Shown here: positions 13,444 through 22,306 of the stretch, in pieces
Layout: the number at the start of each line of letters is the position of its first letter
Numbering within the stretch: the first letter of the stretch is position 1
Source: GAS188 sp035949255
Lineage (GTDB): Bacteria; Pseudomonadota; Alphaproteobacteria; Rhizobiales; Beijerinckiaceae
Assembly: GCA_035949255.1 (NCBI GenBank)
Contig: DASZIL010000017.1
Span: 1-22,366 of the forward strand
DNA: 22,366 bases
Direction of reading: 5' to 3'
The notes under the pieces: generated by a model
Databases searched by the model: none
Seen by the model: the letters and a program-made list of their open reading frames with translations, nothing else
What the model was told of the DNA's origin: nothing
Program-made: the position numbers and the translations under genes

Positions 13444-15542
13444 CGCTTTTCCTTCTCCCGTAAGCTTTCCTTCGCCCTCGCGCGTCCCGCGACATCCTCG
13501 AGCCGCATGATGAGATTGCCGAAGCCATCGACCTCGACATTGGCCTTCGGCCCGATGACGGAGGTCGATTCCGCCTCCTCGATCAATGCTGGGCCCGCGA
13601 TTTTCGTGCCGGGCGCGAGGCGGGCGCGGGCGTAGACCGGCGTGTCGACGAAGCCGTTAAGCTCGGTGAAATAAGCCTTGCGGCGCTCGATGAGCGCCTT
13701 GTCCGCATCGGCGCCGCTCGAGTTTTCCGGAAACCGAATCTCGGCGACCGAGGGCGGCGCGACAAGACGCACCCGCCAGGAGACGACCTCGACCGGAACC
13801 GCACCGAGATTGCGGCCGAAGCGCTCTTCGTAGCGCGCGTCGAAGGCATGCTGGAGCGCGACCGCGTCATGGCGCCGGAGCGCCTTTTCGTCGAGCGGCA
13901 CATTCACCTCGAAGCCCTGGCCGGCATAGCGCATATCGGCGGAAAGCTCGGCGGTGATGACGTCGTCGGAAATCGCGCCTTCGCGCAAAACCTCGCGGGC
14001 TTTCGCATCGAGCGCGGCGATGATCTGCTCGACGAGCGGCCAGTCGAGCGCGTCGAGCGCGGCGATCAGGCTTCGCGCATACTCGACGCTGCGCGGCGCG
14101 ACCAGCATGCCGATCGCGGAAGCGACGCCGGCGCCGAGCGGGAAGATGACCTCGTCGAGGTTCAAGAGCCGCGCGATCGAATAGGCATGCACCGGCCCGG
14201 CGCCGCCGAACGCGACCATGCGGTAGCGGTTGGGATCGGTGCCGGCTTCCGCGATATGCACGCGCGCCGCCGTCGCCATGTTGTTGTCGACGACGCTCGC
14301 GATGCCGGCGGCCGTCTCGGCGAGGCCGAGGTCGAGCTTTGCGCCGAGCCGGGCGAGCGCCGCGCGCGCCCGCTCCGCGTCGAGCCGCATGCGGCCACCG
14401 AGAAAGCGTTCGGGCGAAAGGTAGCCGCGCACGAGATCGGCATCCGTCACGGTCGGCTCCTCGCCACCTCGCGGGTAACAGGCGGGGCCAGGAACCGCGC
14501 CGGCGCTACGCGGGCCGACGCGCAAGAGGCCAAGCGCATCGGGCACCGCGATGCTTCCGCCACCCGCGCCGATCTCGATGAGCTCGATTACCGGAAGACG
14601 AAGCGGCAGGCCGCTTCCCTTCTTGAAGCGCTGCAGGCGCGCCGCCTCGAGCTCATGGCTTCGATGCGGGCGCCCGTCATGGATCAGGCTGATCTTCGCG
14701 GTCGTGCCCCCCATGTCGAAGGCGATCACGTCGCGCCATTCGGCCTGGCGGCACAGGAACGCCGCGCCCATCGCGCCCGCGGCGGGGCCTGACTCCACAA
14801 GCGCGATCGGCTGCTCGCTCGCATTGCGCGCCGTGGTGATGCCGCCGTCCGAGAGCATGATGAAGAGCGGCACGCCGAGCCGGCGCTCGAGCTCGACGAG
14901 ATAGCTTTGCGCGATCGGCGCCACATAGGCATTGGCGACCGCGGTCGAGAAGCGCTCATATTCGCGGATCTCCGGCGCGATCTCCGCCGAGGTGCAGACT
15001 GCAATATCGGGTATCATCGCCTGCACGATCGCCTTGGCGGCAAGCTCATGGGCCGGGTTGCGGTAGCTGTTGAAGAAGGCGATGGCGAGCGAGCGCACGC
15101 CCGCGTCGGCGAGCTCGCGCGCGGCGGCGCGCACGCCGTCCTCATCGAGCGGCAAGACGATGTCGCCGCGCGCGCCGATGCGCTCCTTCACGGTCTTTCG
15201 CAGCGGACGCGGGACGAGCGGAGAGGGGCGCTCGAGCGTAAGATCGAAAGTGTCGTAGCGAAGCTCGTTGCCGATCTCAAGCACGTCGCGATAGCCTTCC
15301 GTGGTGATGAGCCCTACGGGCGCGCCGCGCCGCTCGATCAAGGCGTTGGTGACGAGCGTCGTGCCGTGCACCACTTGCCCCGCCCGCGCCGCCATCGCGG
15401 CAAGCCCCTCGAAAATGGCGCGCGCCGGATCATCCGGCGTGGTGAGGAGCTTGTTGAGCGTGAGCGTGCGCGCTTGCGCATCGTAAAGCGCAAGGTCGGT
15501 GAAAGTGCCGCCGACATCGGCGCCCGCGAGATAGCGTGTCAT
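13440..15542 (-). CDS. hyuA: Hydantoinase/oxoprolinase family protein, subunit A
   Basis: This 700-residue protein matches the HyuA family (N-methylhydantoinase A, 5-oxoprolinase N-terminal half) in length and motifs. ADVGGTFTDLALY at 8-20 is the first actin-like phosphate loop. VHGTTLVTNALIERRGAPVGLITTEG-like sequence covers about 58-83, in two adjacent blocks. IAFDMGGTTAKISLI at 273-287 is the second phosphate loop, and EIGAGGGSIA and SAGAVPGPACYPRGG follow. Enzymes of this family use ATP to activate and open a cyclic amide, or to carboxylate ketones in the related acetone/acetophenone carboxylases. Here no third (gamma) subunit is present, so ring opening is the better guess. The start overlaps the HyuB stop by four bases (ATGA), with GGAG 11 bases upstream. 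The substrate is unknown, with hydantoins, oxoproline-like lactams and related compounds all possible. Confidence 0.9.
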   Translation of the reverse strand: MTRYLAGADVGGTFTDLALYDAQARTLTLNKLLTTPDDPARAIFEGLAAMAARAGQVVHGTTLVTNALIERRGAPVGLITTEGYRDVLEIGNELRYDTFDLTLERPSPLVPRPLRKTVKERIGARGDIVLPLDEDGVRAAARELADAGVRSLAIAFFNSYRNPAHELAAKAIVQAMIPDIAVCTSAEIAPEIREYERFSTAVANAYVAPIAQSYLVELERRLGVPLFIMLSDGGITTARNASEQPIALVESGPAAGAMGAAFLCRQAEWRDVIAFDMGGTTAKISLIHDGRPHRSHELEAARLQRFKKGSGLPLRLPVIELIEIGAGGGSIAVPDALGLLRVGPRSAGAVPGPACYPRGGEEPTVTDADLVRGYLSPERFLGGRMRLDAERARAALARLGAKLDLGLAETAAGIASVVDNNMATAARVHIAEAGTDPNRYRMVAFGGAGPVHAYSIARLLNLDEVIFPLGAGVASAIGMLVAPRSVEYARSLIAALDALDWPLVEQIIAALDAKAREVLREGAISDDVITAELSADMRYAGQGFEVNVPLDEKALRRHDAVALQHAFDARYEERFGRNLGAVPVEVVSWRVRLVAPPSVAEIRFPENSSGADADKALIERRKAYFTELNGFVDTPVYARARLAPGTKIAGPALIEEAESTSVIGPKANVEVDGFGNLIMRLEDVAGRARAKESLREKEKR

Positions 15543-17224
15543 AGGCCGTAAATCTCCTTCGCGGCGCGCGGGGAGACGAGGCCGGTCGCGACATCCTCGC
15601 GCACCGCGTCGCGATCGCGTTCATGCGGGTCGCCGTAACCGCCGCCGCCCGGATAGCGAACGACAAGCCTGTCGCCCGGCTCGATGCGGCTCTTGCCCTT
15701 GAGCGGAAAGCCGCTCTCCTTGCCGTTCCATTGGACGCGCGAGGGCGCGCCTGCCTGACCGCCGAGCACGCCGAGCGCGGGGTGGCGCACCCGCTCGACG
15801 AGCAGCGAGAGCGTTCCGGGCCTGCGGCCGGTGAGCTCGATCTCGACATCCTGACCCAAGCCGCCGCGGAAGCGCCCGGGGCCGCCCGAATCGGGCGCGA
15901 GTTCCTTTTTCCAGATGCGCAGCGGCGATTGCGCCTCGATCGTCTCCATCGAGCCGCACACGACATTCGAGGGAAAGCAGGTCGCCGACAAACCGTCCCT
16001 CATCGAGCGTGCCCCCATGCCGCCGTTGATGAAGAGGATCGAGGTGTAGCGCCGATCATCCTCGCGATAACCGGAGACGATGACGCGCAAGGTCGGCGCG
16101 CTTCCGGATTCTGCGATGATGCGCTCGCCGAGGATCGGCGAGAGCGCCTTGTAGATGACGGCCGCGAGACAGTGGCCGACGAGCTGGCGGGCATGCACGG
16201 GTGCGGGGAAGCGCGGGTTGAGGATCGAACCCTCGGGCGCCGTGACCGTGATCATGCGGTAAGTGCCCTCGTTGCGCGGCGTTCCCGGATCGAGCGCGCA
16301 TTTCAACGGGTAGCAGGAATAGGCCTCCGTGTAGGTCATCACCGTGTTGAGGGCGCGCCCCACCTGGGGTGACGTGCCGGCATAATCGAGGAACATCTCC
16401 TCGCCCCGGATCTCGATCGTGATTTCGAGATGCACCTCCTCCTCGCCGGTGCCGTCGAGATCGAGCGCGGCGCGATAGACGCCGTCCGGCATCGCGGCGA
16501 TGGCGTGGCGCATGTTGCGCTCGGTGCGTGCGCGGATCTCGCGCGAGATCGGCGCAAGATCATCGATCGCTTCGCGCCGGACGAGATCGCGCAAGCCGCG
16601 CGCCGCCGTCTCCCCGGCGGCGATCTGGGCCGCGATGTCGCCGAGCACCTCCTCCGGCAAGCGGACATTGGCGCGGATGATCGCTTGCAGATCGGCGTTG
16701 AGGCGGCCTTCGCGCATATAGAGCAAGGGCGGGATGAGGATGCCTTCCTCGAACACCTCGCGCGTATCCGCCGACCAGAGCGTGCCGCCGATGTCGGCCA
16801 TGTGCGCGATGCTGCCGGTCCAGCCGATGAGCCGCCCGCCGTGAAAGACCGGCGCCAATATCGTGATGTCCGGAAGGTGGCCCGAGGTCAGCCAGGGATC
16901 GTTGCAAATGCCGACGTCTCCGTCTCGCCAATCGGCCGCGGGGCGCACGGAAAGAAAATGGGCGAGCGTGCGCGACAAGGTCATGTTGAAGGAGGGGATG
17001 CCGATCGTGTTCTCGGCGATGGCATTGCCCTTGGCGTCGAAGAGGACGCAGGAGAAATCATTCGATTCGCGCACGATCGGCGAGAAGGAGGTCCGCCTCA
17101 AGGTGGCGGCTGCCTCATCCGCGATCGCGATGAGGCGCGTCCAGATCACCTGAAGCGCGACCGGATCGTCGATGATCGAGCGCCGCGGTCTCGCGGTCGA
17201 AGGGTGCTGCATATCGGTTTCCAT
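15539..17224 (-). CDS. hyuB: Hydantoinase/oxoprolinase family protein, subunit B
   Basis: From ATG 17224 this is a 561-residue protein of the HyuB family (C-terminal half of 5-oxoprolinase), the partner of HyuA in the active complex. Typical blocks are RRTSFSPIVRESNDFSCVLFD near the N-terminus, GICNDPWLTSGHLPDITIL at about 105-123, SIAHMADIGGTLWSAD, and the Gly-rich end GDRLVVRYPGGGGYGDPHERD. The start is ambiguous between GTG 17227 and ATG 17224. Both overlap the GntR stop codon (sequence GTGATG), and a further ATG follows at 17212. The overlaps on both sides show that gntR, hyuB and hyuA are translated as a coupled set. The length is close to that of known N-methylhydantoinase B subunits (about 560-590). 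Confidence 0.9.
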   Translation of the reverse strand: METDMQHPSTARPRRSIIDDPVALQVIWTRLIAIADEAAATLRRTSFSPIVRESNDFSCVLFDAKGNAIAENTIGIPSFNMTLSRTLAHFLSVRPAADWRDGDVGICNDPWLTSGHLPDITILAPVFHGGRLIGWTGSIAHMADIGGTLWSADTREVFEEGILIPPLLYMREGRLNADLQAIIRANVRLPEEVLGDIAAQIAAGETAARGLRDLVRREAIDDLAPISREIRARTERNMRHAIAAMPDGVYRAALDLDGTGEEEVHLEITIEIRGEEMFLDYAGTSPQVGRALNTVMTYTEAYSCYPLKCALDPGTPRNEGTYRMITVTAPEGSILNPRFPAPVHARQLVGHCLAAVIYKALSPILGERIIAESGSAPTLRVIVSGYREDDRRYTSILFINGGMGARSMRDGLSATCFPSNVVCGSMETIEAQSPLRIWKKELAPDSGGPGRFRGGLGQDVEIELTGRRPGTLSLLVERVRHPALGVLGGQAGAPSRVQWNGKESGFPLKGKSRIEPGDRLVVRYPGGGGYGDPHERDRDAVREDVATGLVSPRAAKEIYGL

Positions 17225-17892
17225 CACTCCAAGGTTTCGCGCGCTTCAAACGAGGCTTTGATCACGTCGCGCAACGCTTCGGCGGCGGCGCGCAGATGCG
17301 CGCCCATGGCGCGCTCCGCCGCCTCGACATCGCCGGCGCAGATCGCCGCGATGATCTTCTCGTGCTCGGCAAGCGATCGGCGGGACCGCCCGGGCAAGAG
17401 GATCGAGCGATACTGAAAGCGCACCACCTGCGAATTGAGATTGGCGAGAAGCTTCGCGGCAGTCCGGTGCCCGGCGATGCGTAGGATCTCGGCGTGCAGG
17501 AGCCCGTTGATCTTCGAATAGGCGATAAGGTCGCCCGTCTCGACCGCGGCGCGCATCTCCTCGACCAAGGCGCGAAGGCGCGCATGATCCGAGCGTTTGG
17601 CGCGGGCGGCGGCGAGCCCCGCGACGAAGGCCTCCAAGGCGCCGCGCGCCTGCGTGATCTCGATCGCGTCCTCATGGCTCACGAGCCGCACGCGCGCGCC
17701 CCGATTCGCTTCGCGCACCACGAGCCCTTCCTGCTCGAGCTGGGCGAGCGCCGTGCGCACATTCGCGCGGTTCGTCGCGAGCGAGGCGGCAAGCTCCATC
17801 TCGATCAATCTTTCGCTCGGCTGGAAGCGCCCGCTGGTGATCGCTTCGCGCAATCGCGCGGTCACATCCTTGCCGTCGCCTCTTGTGCCCAT
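17224..17892 (-). CDS. GntR family regulator, FadR/FCD subfamily
   Basis: From ATG 17892 this protein has 222 residues. A winged helix-turn-helix at about 8-72 includes LREAITSGRFQPSERLIE and the NRANVRTALAQLEQEGLV recognition-helix region. An all-helical FCD ligand domain follows, with candidate metal/ligand residues N129 and H133 in INGLLHAEI, H177 in LAEHEKI and H199 in MGAHLRA. Asn replaces the more common Asp at the first ligand place. FCD proteins usually sense small carboxylates and act as repressors, often of the operon they sit in. It overlaps the hyuB start, and its upstream TTG (17904) would overlap the aldehyde dehydrogenase stop, so TTG 17904 (226 residues) is also possible. Its location inside the catabolic operon suggests autoregulation, and the GTATAC site at 6885 is a further possible target. 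Confidence 0.88.
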   Translation of the reverse strand: MGTRGDGKDVTARLREAITSGRFQPSERLIEMELAASLATNRANVRTALAQLEQEGLVVREANRGARVRLVSHEDAIEITQARGALEAFVAGLAAARAKRSDHARLRALVEEMRAAVETGDLIAYSKINGLLHAEILRIAGHRTAAKLLANLNSQVVRFQYRSILLPGRSRRSLAEHEKIIAAICAGDVEAAERAMGAHLRAAAEALRDVIKASFEARETLE

Positions 17893-17900
17893 CCCGGCGC

Positions 17901-19400
17901 TCAATCAGCGAAAGGATCGGCCGGCATCCCGGTCGCGAGCTCGACCACCACGGTTTTGATCTCCGTGTATTCCTCGAGAGCCGCGAGGCCGTTTTCGCGA
18001 CCGAGCCCGCTCAGCTTGTAGCCGCCGTATGGGAGCATCCAATGGACGGGGCGGTAGGTGTTGATCGAGACGAGCCCGGCCTGGATTTGCGCCGCGACGC
18101 GATGTCCCCGTCCGATATCCTGCGTCCACAATCCGGCGACGAGGCCATAGGGCACGTCGTTTGCGAGAGCGATCACCTCCTCCTCGGTGTCGAAGGGGAT
18201 GATGGCGAGCACCGGCCCGAAAACCTCCTCTTGCGCGAGGCGCGAGCGGTTATCGACATCGGCGAAAACGGTGGGCTCGATGAAATAGCCGCGCTCGAGG
18301 CCGACCGGGCGACCGCCGCCGGTGACGAGCCGCGCGCCTTGCTCGCGGCCGAGCGCGATATAGGCTTTCGTCTTCGCGAGCTGCTCGGCCGAGCTTTGCG
18401 GACCGATGTGGGTCTTGGCGTCGAGCGGCAGGCCGACGCGGATGCGGCGTGCCCGCTCGGCCATGCGCTCGACGACGGCATCATAGATGGAGCGCTGTGC
18501 GAAGAGGCGCGAGCCCAGCGAGCAGGATTGTCCGGTCGAGCGAAAGGCGCCATGCGTCGCCACCACAAGCGCCTTGTCGAGGTCGGCGTCGGCGAAGAGG
18601 ATGTGGGGTGATTTGCCGCCGCATTCGAAGGAGCATCGCTTCAGGTTGATGCTGGCGCCGCGCATGATCTCCTGGGCCGTGCGGTGCTCTCCGGTGAAGG
18701 AAATCTTGTCGACGCCTGGATGCGCGACGAGCGCCGCGCCGGCGATCGGCCCGAAGCCCGGCACGATGTTGACGGCGCCTGCCGGAAATGCGGCTTCCTC
18801 GATGAGCTTGCCGAGCGCAAGTGCCGAGACCGGCGTCTGCTCGGCCGGCTTGAGCACCACGGCGTTGCCGGCGGCAAGCGCCGGGCCGAGCTTCCAGGAG
18901 TAGAGCGAGATGGGCGAGTTCCAGGGCAGGATGGCGCCGACGACGCCGACCGGCTCGCGACGCGTATAGGCGAGCGCGTCAGGCCGGAAGGGAATCTGCT
19001 CGCCGTTGATCTTGTCGGCGGCGCCCGCGAAGAAGGTGATCCAATCGGCGGCCCGCTGCACCTCGCCTTGCGTCTCGCGCAGCGGCTTGCCGTTGTCGCG
19101 GCTCTCGAGCATCGCGAGCGCCTTCGCGTCGCGCCGCATGAGCTCGGCAAGCTTCAGGAGCATGGCGCCGCGCTGGCTCGCGGTGACCTTCGTCGTCCAG
19201 GACCCGCGCAAGGCGGCGCGCGCCGCGGCAACCGCGCGGTCGACATCCGTCTCGTCGGCTTCCGCCACATGCGCCCAGACCTTCTCGGTCGAGGGGTCGA
19301 TGGAGGCGATCGTCCGGCCGGAATGCGGAGCGCTCCATTCCCCGCCGATGAAAAGATGGGGTGCCTCGTGCTCAACAGCGTCTTTTGTCATCGTGCTCAT
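17901..19400 (-). CDS. Aldehyde dehydrogenase, NAD(P)-dependent
   Basis: This 499-residue cytoplasmic enzyme oxidises an aldehyde to its carboxylate. Catalytic residues are all present: N161 in PWNSP, K184 in LKPAEQTP, general base E259 in FECGGKSP, nucleophile C293 in GQSCSLGSR, and E392 in EEVFGP. The cofactor-loop motif usually written GSTxxG is replaced by GEHRTA (237-242), a departure worth noting. Length is normal for the family. AAGGA lies 5 bases upstream of the ATG, and the permease stop is only 9 bases away, so it is within the transport-hydantoinase operon. It probably removes an aldehyde formed downstream of the imported compound. Acetaldehyde from the threonine aldolase of the facing operon is another conceivable substrate. 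Substrate range cannot be read from motifs. Confidence 0.92.
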   Translation of the reverse strand: MSTMTKDAVEHEAPHLFIGGEWSAPHSGRTIASIDPSTEKVWAHVAEADETDVDRAVAAARAALRGSWTTKVTASQRGAMLLKLAELMRRDAKALAMLESRDNGKPLRETQGEVQRAADWITFFAGAADKINGEQIPFRPDALAYTRREPVGVVGAILPWNSPISLYSWKLGPALAAGNAVVLKPAEQTPVSALALGKLIEEAAFPAGAVNIVPGFGPIAGAALVAHPGVDKISFTGEHRTAQEIMRGASINLKRCSFECGGKSPHILFADADLDKALVVATHGAFRSTGQSCSLGSRLFAQRSIYDAVVERMAERARRIRVGLPLDAKTHIGPQSSAEQLAKTKAYIALGREQGARLVTGGGRPVGLERGYFIEPTVFADVDNRSRLAQEEVFGPVLAIIPFDTEEEVIALANDVPYGLVAGLWTQDIGRGHRVAAQIQAGLVSINTYRPVHWMLPYGGYKLSGLGRENGLAALEEYTEIKTVVVELATGMPADPFAD

Positions 19401-19409
19401 GATCGTCCT

Positions 19410-21167
19410 TCAGGTGATGAATGGGGTGCGCTCACGCCGGATGCGCCGCGCGAGCAGCACGAGGAGCGCGAGCACCAGCGTCTGCGCGAGCGCCATCACG
19501 GCCACGAGATTGGTCGAGCCGCGCAGCCAGAAGTCGAACATGGTGAGCGAAAACACCTGCGTGGTCGAGGTGTAGAGGAAGAGCGCGGTCGCAAGCTCGC
19601 GAAACGACAGGATCAGCAAGAGGATCATGGCGGAAAGGATGCCGGGCCAGGCGAGCGGAATGACGATGCGGCGCAAGGTGTAGATGAGCCCGGCGCCACA
19701 GAGCCGCGAGCTTTCCTCGAGCTCGGGGTCGATCTGCAAGAGTGAGCCGGAGATGGCGCGCACCCCTTGCGGAGAGAATTGCGAGACATAGGCGAGGATG
19801 ATGATCCACAAGGTGCCGTAGATGCCGATCGGCAGGCTGATCCATGTCCACAGATACCCAAGCCCGATGATCAGGCCGGGAATGGCGATGGGAAGGATCG
19901 CGATGAGATCGAGCGCGCGGCGCCCCTTGAGCCTCGTGCGCTGCACCACATAGGCGATGGTGAAGTAGAGGAGGCTGCCGATCGCGACGGTGCCGAGCGA
20001 GACGAGGAGAGAATTCCCGAACGACGCTCTCACCACCGGATCGCCGAAGGCGAGCGCGAAGGGGTCGAGCGAAAGTTGCGCGGGATCCGCGATCGCGCCG
20101 AGCGTCGCGTAGAAGAGGTTCTTGCGAAGCGCGATGAAGAGGAGCGCCGCGTAGGGCATGAGCACGACGAAGACGATGTAGCCGAAGCCCAAAAGAGCGA
20201 GCGGCCAGCGCGCGGCGCCGAGCGCGACGAGATCGGGCCGTAGCCCCTTGCCGCTCACGGTGACGAAGCTTCTTTTGCCGAGCACGCGGTATTGAATGAG
20301 GACGAGCGTGACCGTGATTACGAGCATCAGCACGCCGAGCGCTGAGGCTTGATTGACCTTGGGCGGGGTGAAGCCGACCATTTCCCAGATGCGGACCGAG
20401 ATGAAATGAAGGTTCCCCGGCTCCCCCAGGATCGCCGGAATGGCGAACAGCTCGATCAGCAGGACGAAGACGAGAAGCCCCGATGACAGGAGCGCGGGCG
20501 AGATGAGCGGAAAGGTGATTTGCCAAAGGCCACGCCAACGCGAGGCTCCGCACATGGAGGCTGCCTCCTCATGCACCGGGTCGATGTTGCGCAGCGCCGC
20601 GGCGACGAAGAGATGCACGTAGGGTGCGTAGTAGATGGCGAAGACGAAGCCGATCCCACCGAGGCTGTAGATATTGACGCCGCCCTCGATGCCGAGCGAG
20701 CGCAGCGCGATATTGATGATGCCGCTCCTCGGCGAGGCGAGGATGTCCCAGGCGAAGGCGCCGACGAGCGGGGGCACGAACATCGGCAGGATGGCTATGT
20801 TCTCGAGGAGCGATCGTCCCGGAACATTGGTGCGGATCGCGAGCCAGGCGAGGCCCGAGCCGATGACGAGGGCTCCGGCAGTGCCGATCACGGCGGCGGC
20901 AAGCGTGACGCGCAAAAGCGCAAGGAAGCCGCCGTCTGCGAGAATCTCGCGATAATTGGCGAGCGTCAGACCCGCCCAATCGATATTGAGCGCGCGGGGC
21001 GGCGTCGGCAGGAACGAGCCGAGGATAAGGGCGAGCACCGGAAGGACGATGAGGAAGAAGAGGGCCGCGAGAAGGAGCGCCATGAAGACGCCTCGCGGCG
21101 AGGATGCCGCTGCGAGGAGACGCCAACCGCGCGGGCGCGTCGCCGGGAATGTCGCGACGGCCGTCAC
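19410..21167 (-). CDS. ABC transporter permease, two-domain fusion
   Basis: This 585-residue inner-membrane protein is a two-domain permease like the one at 9251-10909, but the two are clearly different in sequence. A cytoplasmic N-terminal tail (1-27) precedes the first membrane segment (about 28-50). EAA loops occur in HEEAASMCGASRWRG at 199-213 and in LEESSRLCGAGLIYTLRR near residue 500. A polar linker (GKRSFVTVSGKGLRP, about 304-318) joins the halves. Both EAA loops have Cys directly before the conserved Gly, a small shared oddity. The GTG start overlaps the ATPase stop (GTGA), which shows translational coupling. It should form the channel fed by the binding protein encoded at the end of the operon. 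Confidence 0.9.
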   Translation of the reverse strand: MTAVATFPATRPRGWRLLAAASSPRGVFMALLLAALFFLIVLPVLALILGSFLPTPPRALNIDWAGLTLANYREILADGGFLALLRVTLAAAVIGTAGALVIGSGLAWLAIRTNVPGRSLLENIAILPMFVPPLVGAFAWDILASPRSGIINIALRSLGIEGGVNIYSLGGIGFVFAIYYAPYVHLFVAAALRNIDPVHEEAASMCGASRWRGLWQITFPLISPALLSSGLLVFVLLIELFAIPAILGEPGNLHFISVRIWEMVGFTPPKVNQASALGVLMLVITVTLVLIQYRVLGKRSFVTVSGKGLRPDLVALGAARWPLALLGFGYIVFVVLMPYAALLFIALRKNLFYATLGAIADPAQLSLDPFALAFGDPVVRASFGNSLLVSLGTVAIGSLLYFTIAYVVQRTRLKGRRALDLIAILPIAIPGLIIGLGYLWTWISLPIGIYGTLWIIILAYVSQFSPQGVRAISGSLLQIDPELEESSRLCGAGLIYTLRRIVIPLAWPGILSAMILLLILSFRELATALFLYTSTTQVFSLTMFDFWLRGSTNLVAVMALAQTLVLALLVLLARRIRRERTPFIT

Positions 21168-22306
21168 GGCGCATCTCGCGCGACGCCGCTTCGGCCGATG
21201 ATCCGCGCCCGCTCGCGCGGGATGGTGAGCGTGACCTCGGTGCCGTTCCCGAGCGGCGCTTCGCTGCCGAGCGTGACGATCTCAAAAGCCGCGCCGGCCC
21301 AATCGAGGGTGTAGCGCGTCGAGGTGCCCTGGTAGCGCCGCGAGACGACGCGGGCCTGATGGCTGTCGGGCTGGCCCATCGCGCCATCGCCGATGAGGCA
21401 ATCCTCGGGATGAATCACGACATCGACGAGATCGCCGGCGGCGACGGTTCCATCATGCGTCGCGACGAGCTCGCGTCCCGTCTCGGTTCTTACCGAGGCA
21501 CAATCATCGGAAAGGCGCGCCAGCGCGCGTCCGGCGAAGATGTTCGCGCTCGAGATGAATTCGGCGACGAAGCGGCTCGACGGACGACGATAAAGCTCGC
21601 GCGGCTCGCCGGCCTGAACCATGCGCCCGCCCTCCATCACGATGATCCGGTCGGCGAGCTCGACGGCTTCCGCCTGGTCATGCGTCACATAGATGCTGGT
21701 GAGGCCGGTGCGGCGTTGCAGCTCCTTGAGCTCGAGGCGAAGCCGCTCGCGCAATTTCAAGTCGAGATTGGACAAGGGCTCATCGAAAAGAAGCAGGGTC
21801 GGGTCGAAGACGAGCGCCCTCGCGAGCGCGACCCTTTGCATTTGCCCGCCCGACAATTGGGCGGCGGAGCGGCGCGCTTCCCCGGCAAGGCCGACGAGCG
21901 CGAGGATTTTGTCCACCTTCTCCTTGATCTCGGCACGACCGCGCTTGCGGACGCGCAGCGGATAGGCGACGTTCTGAAAGACATTCATATGCGGCCAGAC
22001 CGCATAGGATTGAAACACCATGCCGATATCGCGCCGCTCCGGCCGCACGAAGAGGTCGCGCGCCGCGTCCGAGACGGGCTTCCCGTCAAGGAGGACGCGC
22101 CCTTCATCGGGTGAGGCAAGCCCCGCGACGAGGCGAAGCGTCGTCGTCTTGCCGCAACCACTCGGGCCGAGAAGGACGACGAACTCGCCCTCGGCGATGT
22201 CGAAGGAGACATTGTCGACCGCAGGCCGCGAGCCATAGCGTTTCGTCAGCGCTTGAACCTGACATTTGGGTGCCTGGCTCTGGATAACCTGGCGTTCGAC
22301 GGCCAT
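21164..22306 (-). CDS. ABC transporter ATP-binding protein
   Basis: This 380-residue ATPase drives the import system of the hydantoinase operon. Motifs are Walker A GPSGCGKT at 47-54, Q-loop MVFQSYAVWP, signature LSGGQ at 151-155, Walker B LLLFDEP with D175 and E176, and switch histidine H209 in YVTHDQAEAV. The C-terminal third (about 255-370) is a TOBE_2-type regulatory domain, with VDVVIHPEDC in the middle. This places it with spermidine, ferric and phosphonate transporters. It is the first visible gene of the minus-strand operon. The 60 bases upstream of it to the window edge are rich in A and G on the plus strand and show no clear promoter, so the promoter or a further upstream gene may lie outside. 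The ribosome binding site is weak. Confidence 0.92.
   Translation of the reverse strand: MAVERQVIQSQAPKCQVQALTKRYGSRPAVDNVSFDIAEGEFVVLLGPSGCGKTTTLRLVAGLASPDEGRVLLDGKPVSDAARDLFVRPERRDIGMVFQSYAVWPHMNVFQNVAYPLRVRKRGRAEIKEKVDKILALVGLAGEARRSAAQLSGGQMQRVALARALVFDPTLLLFDEPLSNLDLKLRERLRLELKELQRRTGLTSIYVTHDQAEAVELADRIIVMEGGRMVQAGEPRELYRRPSSRFVAEFISSANIFAGRALARLSDDCASVRTETGRELVATHDGTVAAGDLVDVVIHPEDCLIGDGAMGQPDSHQARVVSRRYQGTSTRYTLDWAGAAFEIVTLGSEAPLGNGTEVTLTIPRERARIIGRSGVARDAP

Noticed and set aside
13848..14792. Plus-strand open frame of 314 residues opposite hyuA
   Set aside because: Its composition (Arg, Asp, Gly, His) is that of an antisense shadow, and hyuA carries clear family motifs across the same bases.
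18684..19745. Plus-strand open frame of 353 residues
   Set aside because: It crosses the junction of the aldehyde dehydrogenase and permease genes on the other strand and shows no domain. This is typical antisense openness at high GC.
21104..22114. Plus-strand open frame of 336 residues
   Set aside because: It is antisense to the ABC ATPase, whose Walker and signature motifs prove the minus strand to be coding.
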